From: Zhengitettix transpicula
Lineage: Eukaryota > Arthropoda > Insecta > Orthoptera > Tetrigidae
Assembly (NCBI GenBank): GCA_037074705.1
Contig: CM073591.1
Coordinates: 1,728,087 to 1,792,086 of the forward strand
Reading direction: 5' to 3'
Length of the DNA: 64,000 nt
Each line of letters begins with the position of its first letter. Positions within the stretch are counted from its first letter, which is position 1. The notes beneath the pieces are model-generated. The model made no database searches and was not told where the DNA came from. It saw nothing but the letters and a program-made list of their open reading frames with translations. The translations under genes were made by a program, and so were the position numbers. Below, piece after piece: positions 56,401-64,000 of this stretch.

Positions 56401-58370
56401 AAGCCCAACTTACTCGCTGGGCGTTCCATGGACACTCCAAGTGCTATCTTGGCGAATAATGAATGATCATTGGCAATTTATATTCCGCAAAGACGACCAC
56501 GTAAATTCGTAGAGTGTTTCTAATGGTGTCTTGATGAAATCAGGTAAATAAATAAAAAGTAATAATACGCTGAAAATAGAAGAAAGAACTCTGTGAATGC
56601 AGAGTGGTATATAACAGTGTGTGGCTCCCTTATTAGTTTATCTACTCTGGATAAAAGCCATATTCTAGTAATCAATCCATCACCTGATTTTCCCTGCATT
56701 TATCCTTCTGTCCCCGTTGAAATACTGCAGCCTCGCTTCAAGGACTGCTTCTCTTTCAAGTTTATGAACGTCGTGGTCCTCTGCCCTTCAAGGTATCTAG
56801 ACTTCTCTGCTTCACACCAATTGGTCTGAATCTGCTCTGTGCCACTAAACAGTCTGCCGAAATCCGAAGACCATGAAATAGTCTGACGTCAACAATATAT
56901 TTCACCACTTACTCATTTTGCATTCCACAGTAGTTGGTCGTAGAGAAGTCATTGAATAATAACTATTTAAAAACAAAAAATTACTTCCACAATTGGTGGA
57001 CATCTTCAGACAAGGTTTTGATACGACCGTCATAACAACGATATACTTAAGAGCAGACCCAAAAAATGCAGCTGAGATTATTTTTATGTGGTTTTAACTA
57101 TTAATGGATTTAATAAGCAATATTTCAGAGATTATTCCAATAAAAATTATGGTTATTTGAATTTCCATGTTTTACTGAGAACAGTAGGTCGTTCTAAAGT
57201 TATGAACTTGATATTTCAGTCCGAGTTTTAATGCTCCATTCGGTTCGTCCCATATAACAAGCATTACAGTCTTAACGGGAAATTTTATTGATATAATCTT
57301 TGCAAGTGTTTTTAAACGAGTGATTAAATGATTGGATGCTTTTAAGTAATTCAACTAATGTAAAATGTAGGTTCTTTGTTAATAATTAGTAACTGAAATC
57401 GTGGAACAGTGATTCTGTTTGACTTTTCCAGCGGGAATTATTTCAGTACACCTCATATTTTGTATTTTTAAAACTCCTCAGTTTAAAGCGTAACCAGTCC
57501 TATGCTTTTCAAGTCTTTTGTGGTAAGTTTTGTTTGATTAATAAGATATTTCTAAGCTCTGACCACCCATCTGGTAATACTGCAGACACCAAGATGGTGT
57601 TTGTCGGTATCTTAGAGTCAACGGTTAGCGGACAGAGCCTCTGAACTTCTTTCTTCATGTTGTAATATAATAGTCTACACGTGCCCTCTTATCATAACGT
57701 CTCTTCAGCATAGCGGACCTAAGAGGGCGCAGCCCTGCAATAACGCTGATGCAGTTAAAGACATCACTTTAGATATAGCAACAACACATAAGTCTTCACC
57801 CCTTCCGCCTAGGCAGCTGTGATAACGCTGCGTCTAGACGGACGTCAGCATTTTAAGTACTTTATGCAGACATGCTCACGTCAGCAGAAATCTTCCACCC
57901 TGTAAGAGTTCTTCGCATTGGAGACTTAAAATCATCAGGGAGGGGGAAAGGAGTCTTCGAATAGTTCAGAGCTCTTGGGGAAAGTCAGTCGTGATCCAAC
58001 CTCCAGACGGGTCGGTGGCTCCTGGTGTTATCCGCCAGTTTGTCTTACTTTATTTTATTTCTAACTATTAAATCTATTCATTCTTCATCAGCTCTTATTT
58101 GACTGAAGTGCAGCGAAACACCAACCACTACGCCTAGGTTCAATTAGTTGAAACCGAACCCTCACGTTACCGACTTTCCTTTTTCCTGTTCTTAATTCTT
58201 CCTTTCTCCTCTAGATCGGTAGCCAGGTGAGCTAACGGAGGTATACCTCGGTTGGTGAACGATCTATCTGGACTTCCCATTTCCAACTGCTGGAATGTGA
58301 CATGTTCACAGTGGTGGAGTGTTACATGATGGCAGGCGGGATGTTACATGGTGCCAGCGGTTGGAAGAAT
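56401..58370. other. Intergenic with one hammerhead-like relic
   Basis: At 57020-56975 the minus strand reads CTGAAGA, TGTCCAC ... GTGGA, then AAGTAAT. The first box and a five-pair stem II are intact but the GAAAC box is lost. Otherwise no gene or repeat. Confidence 0.35.
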
Positions 58371-58377
58371 GTTACAA

Positions 58378-58565
58378 TGTATGAGGGTAATCCACGTGGT
58401 GGCCGCTCCCCTCTTATAGCATAGGACTGAAACGGGGGATGCGGAAAGGTAGTGGAGGGTAGCCAAGGGCTAAGTAGGGCGCCCGGGCTGCAGTTTAAGG
58501 ATCTTACCCGGCATTCGCCTAAAAGTTATGCAGGGGAAAACCCTAGATAAAAATGCTTCAGGTTT
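58378..58565 (-). repeat. R1 retroposon 3' fragment
   Basis: Antisense 3' part, from TATGAGGGTAATCCACG to the poly-C/A block near 58560. Confidence 0.7.
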
Positions 58566-58758
58566 TAGAAACGAGTCTTGTAGTTTACGCTAGTTAAATT
58601 ATTAGCCAAGTCAGACAATGACGTGATAGAACTCATAATATTTATGGGAACTTCCCTTTAGTCTGTCCTTGGTCGTGAATGTAGCCTCTTCGTCACACGG
58701 AGCTGTCAAGTAATGACGTCAAACCGTCTTGGGAGTTGACAGAGAGTGACTATCTTAC

Positions 58759-58967
58759 CTTCCATGAGATCTGGTCGTTCCAGCACGACAGAAAACCACC
58801 AACCAGAGACGTGAGGACCAAGATCACGGCTGCAAGACAGCAACAGCAGCAAATACAAACCCTGGATTGGAATTGCGAAAACCAAATCGGTCCACGAAGG
58901 GGTCGATTCTTCCCCCTGGGACAATCTGCAGCTTGATGACGAGGAGGATCCTTGGCAGCTCTGTCAT
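58759..58967 (-). pseudogene. Degenerate Kazal-family copy
   Basis: Exon 1 remnant 58967-58916 reads MTELPRILLVIKLQIVP, where IKLQIVP aligns with MKLLIVL of the family; the family ATG is ATC. The donor is G|GGGAAG, so GT is lost. Exon 2 (58829-58759) keeps the acceptor CTTGCAG and a signal-like VILVLTSLVGGF. It is only 71 bases, against about 170 in paralogs, missing the whole cysteine part. The GTAAG donor remains. It cannot make an inhibitor. Confidence 0.6.
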
Positions 58968-58987
58968 TGGCTCTGCAGTCGCGTCGT

Positions 58988-59070
58988 CTTTATAAGCAAC
59001 CGTTTCTGGTAGCCCTGACATTTTCCACCGTCATCAACTACGACTGTAATTTACGTGTTTCTGATAAGAG
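58988..59070 (-). promoter_or_regulatory. Kazal promoter with GATA-like site, at a relic gene
   Basis: CTTATAAAG (58996-58988), AAATGTCAG (59023-59015), and CTGATAAG on the plus strand (59061-59068) about 100 bases before the start. The gene at 62.3 kb has the same three in the same order. Confidence 0.5.
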
Positions 59071-59329
59071 CAAAGTATCGGCGTTCAGAAGTGCGATGAA
59101 ATTGAAAGGCCAAACTGATACCAGAAGTTGATGGCTTCGGCAGCCTTAATTTTCGAGTCTGGAGCAGATCGTCACCTCAATTCAAATCCGCACATTCCCG
59201 TAGAAAGGAAGAAGTTTTCTCCAATTATCCCAGCTACGGAGACGTGATTTCTGAACCTACAGTGGCTTTGTCTATATTTAATGGTCTCTCTCTTCCATAC
59301 CCGCGTGCTGCAGTTATAAATGCATCATC

Positions 59330-59600
59330 CGTCCACAGCAAACTCTTCTCCCGCTATCGGAAGAGCATGGGACAAGTACCCAATGCCCGACCTACCCGAT
59401 GCAGGTTTTTCTAAGGTTTTCCCTGCATTCCTTTAGGCGAATGCCGGGTAGGATCCTTAAAATATAGCCCGGGGGCCCTAGTTAACCCTTGGCTACCTTC
59501 CTCTACACTTCCGCATCCCCCCTTTCAAATCCCTTCCTATGCTATTAAAGGGGAGTTGCCCTAAGTGGATTACCCTCATGTAGCCTATTGCCCTAAAAGA
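59330..59600 (+). repeat. R1 retroposon, 5'-truncated
   Basis: It begins at the CCACAGCAAACTC block and ends CTATTGCCCTAAAAGAAAA. Followed directly by another copy. Confidence 0.8.
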
Positions 59601-59602
59601 AA

Positions 59603-59935
59603 ATGGCAAAAACTCTCGCAGGTGAACCTTCCCAGAGAGCTCTGGAGGACGCCTCCTCCTCTCTCTGGTTCCCTCAAGCCGAAGCCTGATTTGAGAGGTG
59701 AATGTTCCGGGGTCACAGACCTTGGGCATACGGTACCAGCTGTCGGCTATTCCCATTGGAACAGTCGGCCAGCCACCACCTAAACTGGTCGAGACTCGGA
59801 GATGGAAATCTGCGTCCCCACAGTAACACGTCCCCCGCCATGGGAAGAAAGTGGGACAAGTACCAAGAGCCCCAACTACCTGCTGTAGAAATTGCTGGGT
59901 TTTTTAACCTGCATCTCTTTTAGACAAATTCCAAT
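59603..59935 (+). repeat. R1 retroposon, variant 5' end, no 3' end
   Basis: It starts CTCTCGCAGGTGAACC and CCCAGAGAGCTCTGG like the copy at 55.87 kb, with deletions, and stops at TTTTAGACAAATTCC before the usual 3' end. Confidence 0.7.
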
Positions 59936-59939
59936 TAAG

Positions 59940-61840
59940 TATAAACTATAGACACTATTATCGTCGAAACTCCAAACTTTCAATTGACTATCAAATATTG
60001 CAACCAACAAATTTTTTGTGGGGCTGACAGTAACTTTAAGTGCATCTGCACTTTTCGGAATAAAGCAGTGAATATCTGAAATACCGGGTCCAACCATAAA
60101 AGATGCATGAAACCTCCGTTTCCTCGCAGGAAAATTTGTTGGTAAACACTCGTCTTACAACCATCGAGAAGCCAGAAATAGTCAAATTGATTCTTCCAAA
60201 ATCACATTAGAACTTAAAATTAAGAAACTGTGATAATAAACTGTAATTTCAGTGAAGTAACCTTGATAAAAAAAAAGTCATGATACGTCATTCACCTGAT
60301 AGAGACGTTTATTCTCTACATCCCTTAAGCTGGCACTTAAAATCCAAAACGCACCAACGTTTTATTTAATTTATGGATTCAACTTTCGTCATGTTGTGAG
60401 GTAAACCAGTTCACAATAAAAAAGTATCGAGTCTTTTTCGCATTAGGTCACCATATTTACTACTGAATCTGAATCCTCACGCTCGAGGTTCCAACACGCA
60501 CACACGTCACTATGACGTCATCATTAATAAGGAAAATAACGGGAAAAACCGCTGTTAATCATCAGCCCCATCATAGTTTCTGTTCGGCACAGGTTTTATT
60601 TAATAATCATTCTATAATTATTTATGTTGGATGTAGAATACATAAAAAAAAGACATCTCGCAGTATCTTCCGCAGGTGCTGTGTTTTCAACCCATGATAG
60701 GAGGTTTAGCTGGACCGTAGCACCACCCCATCGAGACTATCCTGAAATCTGAACAATGAGAAAAGATGGGTTAGACATTTAAAGAATTAATCAGGGGTAG
60801 GATAAACGGTTAGTCTCAGTTTAAGAGACGCAAGTGACAGGGAAAGAGGCGCCGAAGACGGTTTTGAGGTTAGGCCATGTCAGCAGGATTTTGGTCAGAC
60901 TGCAGCATGGTTCATGCTCGTCTCAAGTGGCTGTGATTCCATCATCCTTCCAGGCTTCCAGAAAAACTCAAGATGACAACCTTGACTTTACCCTGAGCTC
61001 CAGACGGCGACGGACATGCGTCACATTGCCGCCATTTTGGCCGATTGATTTGTCCAGTAGGATTGGCGTTCAGCGCTAATGGTCGATCGTTCAATGGTGC
61101 CAAAGGCAGCGTGTGGTTTGGGTCAGAGCAACGTCGCCAGATACGCCCACAGAGAAGCCGTCACGTGCACGGCGTCATCTTTACAGGACTCTTAAAACAG
61201 CCGACGTATAATAAATTTAATTTAGTCCTCACGAGGTCTCTTAATGGTGTTTGTTACGATCCAGTGACTTCACTGAGGTTCAGGAGTCAGAACCACTGAT
61301 GTTACCCGACATTCACGTCCCAGAGGCCTTTTACGTTGAAGCAGACGTGGTCCTTCGGCACTGGGCTGTTCTACAGGCACCGTGGGGTTGAGAGAGTAAC
61401 TGAAGAACGTTCAGCGGTTGGTTCCATGACGTCATGACTCTTTCTCACTTCTTCCGAGAACAGCTCAATATGTTTGTTATGGGGACTCGGTAGGAAGAGA
61501 AATGATTTTTTCAGGACGGTGGAAATTATTTTTTGCATAAAAGATTGCTCAACGGGCCTTCCTCTCTCAGGCAGGTCCTGTTATTTAGCAACGGCTATTA
61601 AGTCTCGCATGGACTTAAATTTTTATAATTCCCCACACGTGCAACTATATATGGTTGTATTATATGACCAGCTTCAACAGTACAATACTGTATTATTCTT
61701 ATAAAAAATCAGAATCTGTATAATAATTTTTGTTACATGCGACTGTCTCTAGTTTTAGACTTTCAGGCTGCTTCAATACTTGGTATTAGACTTACTTTTC
61801 TGTAATATAGCTCCGCATTTCTGTCAGTTGTCAAAGCAGT
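59940..61840. other. Intergenic, no gene recognised
   Basis: No domain in the short frames at 60834-61299 or 61474-61704. Confidence 0.4.
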
Positions 61841-62051
61841 CTACGTGACGTGACAGGCCGCAGTCACGCTTCAACATGCAGGCCGGTACGTGACGTGATA
61901 GCAACGTTAGGACCGCTGGCTGTCCCGAGGAATGCAAGCAGAGAGGTTGGACTCGTGAGTAGTATACCGGCCCTGCGCGTGCAGGCTAGTTGCTATGGAA
62001 CCCCCACAGGTGGTTGGGTGGACGCGAGAAGTGAGTGGACACGTTTCTTAC

Positions 62052-62300
62052 CTTCATTTTTGACGCAGTTGTTTCTGTTCAAGAAGCATTCGTTGACAAA
62101 GTTCTTCTTGATCCCCATGCCGTTTTCGCCGCAGACTGGCTCGTACGTGGACTCGCAGTCTTGCAGACAAGCCTTCGCCGGAACAGTCAGGACCAAGACC
62201 ACCGCGGCTGCAAGCAGAGCAACGACCGATGAAGGAGGGCGCCAGAGCGTCCGTGGAGGTGGCTGAGGCGGGACTCACCGAGGACGACCAGCAGCTTCAT
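62052..62300 (-). CDS. Secreted Kazal-type inhibitor, exons 1-2
   Basis: Exon 1 is 62300-62279 (MKLLVVL), exon 2 62207-62052. A clean signal peptide (AAVVLVLTVPAKA) precedes C-x3-C-x7-C-x14-C-x6-C with EPVCGENG, the most typical Kazal match in the window, ending NRNNC. Ser is at P1 (CES), so specificity is hard to guess; elastase-like proteases or none. The donor G|GTAAG follows VKNE. Exon 3 is not settled: acceptors at 61981 (CGCGCAG) and 61929 (GGGACAG) both give open frames, but neither has the acidic-Cys start seen in two paralogs. Confidence 0.8.
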
Positions 62301-62340
62301 GACGACGGTCCGCTTTGTCTCGCCTTCCGTCTCTTACGGA

Positions 62341-62411
62341 GCTTTAAAAGGGCCCGCGATTCTGACATTTGCTGTCCGACAAATCGCGACTTTTACGGGT
62401 CTCTGATAAGC
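62341..62411 (-). promoter_or_regulatory. Kazal promoter: TATA-like, AAATGTCAG, GATA-like site
   Basis: CTTTTAAAGC (62350-62341), AAATGTCAG (62370-62362), and CTGATAAG on the plus strand (62403-62410). The last matches the relic gene at 59.06 kb in sequence and distance from the start (about 100 bases). Confidence 0.5.
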
Positions 62412-62414
62412 GAC

Positions 62415-62990
62415 GGTAAAATGAGCTGTAAAAGACGCGATTACGGAGAGGTTTTTTTGGGCCTACTAAATTGCCTAATTTTACAACAAATAAAAGCTGC
62501 GTTGACGAACGTTCGCCCGCTCGGAAATGCGACCATAATTTTGATTCTTCAATAAAACTCCTGCCCTCGTTTAATACCACGCCATTCGACATGAAGTTAA
62601 TTATCAATGTCAGGCGCATACCTTTTCTAATTTCTCCTTTTTAATATCGTGAGTTTGTGTCGACGGAGGTTTCCATACGACAAATGGCGTCTCTAATTTA
62701 ACTTAAAATTCCGTCTTTAAAATCCACGACGGGTACAAGCCGAAAACCTAAAATCGATCCCAAATTTTGGTAATGATTTCCTCGAATTTCCAAGAACGTT
62801 GGCCCCGGATGGGACCGCTACAGCCCAACTACTGTTTCGAACACCTGAAAATAAATGAAATAGAATAAGTAAAGACTTTTTAAAATAAAATTCAGTTCAA
62901 CTTTTGTACTTTCACCAGGCTGCTTGTTAATTTATCTTATTAACAAAAAATTAGACGCTAAGGCAAATAATTAAGATTTTTGCAAATATG
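62415..62990. other. Intergenic, no gene recognised
   Basis: No coding signal. Confidence 0.35.
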
Positions 62991-63185
62991 TCGACCCAGA
63001 CTGGGAATCGAACCAACAACTGAGCCAATTCCTCAGACCTACAATTTTACTCATCCAAGGACCTTCACGGCCTCACTGATCTGATGAAAGGAGAATTATC
63101 GAATGTAAGTGCAAAGTCCCGGGTTCGACTCCAGGTCTGGTCGAGATTTTTTACCAATCCATATACTTTTGACAAATCTTAACTA
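62990..63185. repeat. tRNA-derived SINE-like pair
   Basis: 63115-63160 reads TCCCGGGTTCGACTCCAGGT, then CTGGTCGAGATTTTTT, with a B-box-like GGTTCGACTCC. The first part, on the minus strand (63025-62995), reads GTTGGTTCGATTCCC then AGTCTGGGTCGAC. Two inverted SINE-like pieces. No intact tRNA cloverleaf. Confidence 0.4.
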
Positions 63186-63309
63186 TTTACCTTGATCTTG
63201 AGCGTATAAGATTTCTTTGTTTTAGTAAATATATAAATATAAATAAGGAGGAAAAAAGGGCGTACACCAAAATATGCCTAAAAAGTCCTCAAGATTCTTG
63301 TAAGTTGGT

Positions 63310-63850
63310 AGCTGAGTGCCCGGCGTTGCCCAGGTATTTATTTAAATTATCCCGGAGTAAGAAAAATTTAATTTACCCAGCATCAACATCGCCAGTGTTT
63401 GGAACAATTACGTTCCCCTCCCCGACCTAACCCCTCGACAGCTAACTTCAATTAAACCAGGATGATGAGTGACGGTGATCTGGAACTCTCCTACTACAGT
63501 AAATAAAAGTGTCTAAAAATAACGACGAATAAAAACAGTAAAAAATACTTTCTAACTTAATAAGGTCAAAGAATACTCCCGGTACCTTAAAGGAGTAAAG
63601 AAATAAAACCATTAACTAAATAGAGACCAAAATATAGCTCGTACTAAGGAAAAGTAACTTAAGAGGGTCATAAACATTGCGGGTAACCTTCACCTTCACC
63701 ATCACGAAGAGGAGCATAAAATATCATGAATCACCATGGTTAATAAGAGAATTAAACTCAGCGACTCCTATAACCCCGGATTCCACACTAATAACGGTCT
63801 ATTTTGCATTACTTTTTACGTAAAACCCTTTAACCGCCAATATGGATGCT
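63310..63850 (-). repeat. R2 repeat copy
   Basis: GAGTGCCCGGCGTTGCCCAGG, TTTAATTTACCCAGC, GACTCCTATAACCCCGGATTC and ACTAATAACGG are R2 blocks in minus orientation. Repeats continue toward the window end, which also cuts any further element. Confidence 0.5.
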
Positions 63851-64000
63851 TTTGGAGTTGAAATTAGACACTTAAACATTCAACAATTACATTATTAAAT
63901 TAAGCGACAAGAAAACGTTTTATTCGACTGTAATAAATGCCGTTTAGGAATGTTTTTAAAGTACACCCGGCATGCCTAGAGCCGGTAGCCCTCAGTGTTT

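Noticed and set aside
61850..62266. 138-codon plus-strand frame
   Set aside because: Runs antisense through exon 2 of the Kazal gene at 62.2 kb; it is a shadow.
63115..63160. tRNA gene
   Set aside because: Only a B-box-like motif is present; no cloverleaf or acceptor stem can be formed.

Overview
The window looks like nuclear DNA from an arthropod, most likely an insect. It has GT-AG introns, long gene-poor stretches, many decayed transposons, a NACHT/ankyrin protein gene and a cluster of small secreted Kazal-type inhibitor genes. The species assignment is an inference; no ribosomal or mitochondrial marker is present.

Layout. From 1 to 3.1 kb there are only transposon remnants (mariner, a Penelope-like tail, a poly(A) retroposon). 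From 3.85 to 8.67 kb lies one large gene for a STAND/NLR-like protein: an N-terminal region with a possible PD-(D/E)XK nuclease signature, a NACHT ATPase, and a C-terminal ankyrin array that is broken by a one-base frameshift near 8281. From 9.4 to 10.1 kb is a Penelope-like element with a GIY-YIG domain and inverted tails. From 12.26 to 13.22 kb is a 32-bp minisatellite.

From 13.7 kb to 62.4 kb eight members of one Kazal family are spread at 4 to 12 kb intervals: 13.8 (+), 19.7 (+), 26.7 (+), 35.3 (-), 42.1 (-), 53.7 (+, degenerate), 58.9 (-, degenerate) and 62.2 kb (-). They share a 22-nt first coding exon (ATG AAG CTG CTG...), a roughly 70-nt phase-1 intron, a second exon with five Kazal cysteines spaced C-x3-C-x7-C-x14-C-x6-C, and a donor GTAAG leading to a small third exon. 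That third exon can be found for two genes. The gene at 35.3 kb reads straight through into exon-3-like sequence. The residue expected at the protease-contact P1 position differs between copies (R, R, Y, R, E, S). Most copies have an AAATGTCAG element 12 to 25 bp from a TATA-like box just upstream of the start.

The rest is repeats. R1, a poly(A)-ended, 5'-truncated retroposon with at least 22 copies, is the most abundant. R2 is a moderately repeated family. There are Penelope-like fragments whose ends resemble hammerhead ribozymes, a 1.43-kb foldback element with a TATG duplication nested in R2, inverted duplications at 31.6-32.7 and 38.1-38.8 kb, tRNA-like SINE fragments, and tandem units next to two Kazal genes that carry decayed copies of the third exon. 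The Kazal cluster appears to have grown by segmental duplication followed by repeat invasion.
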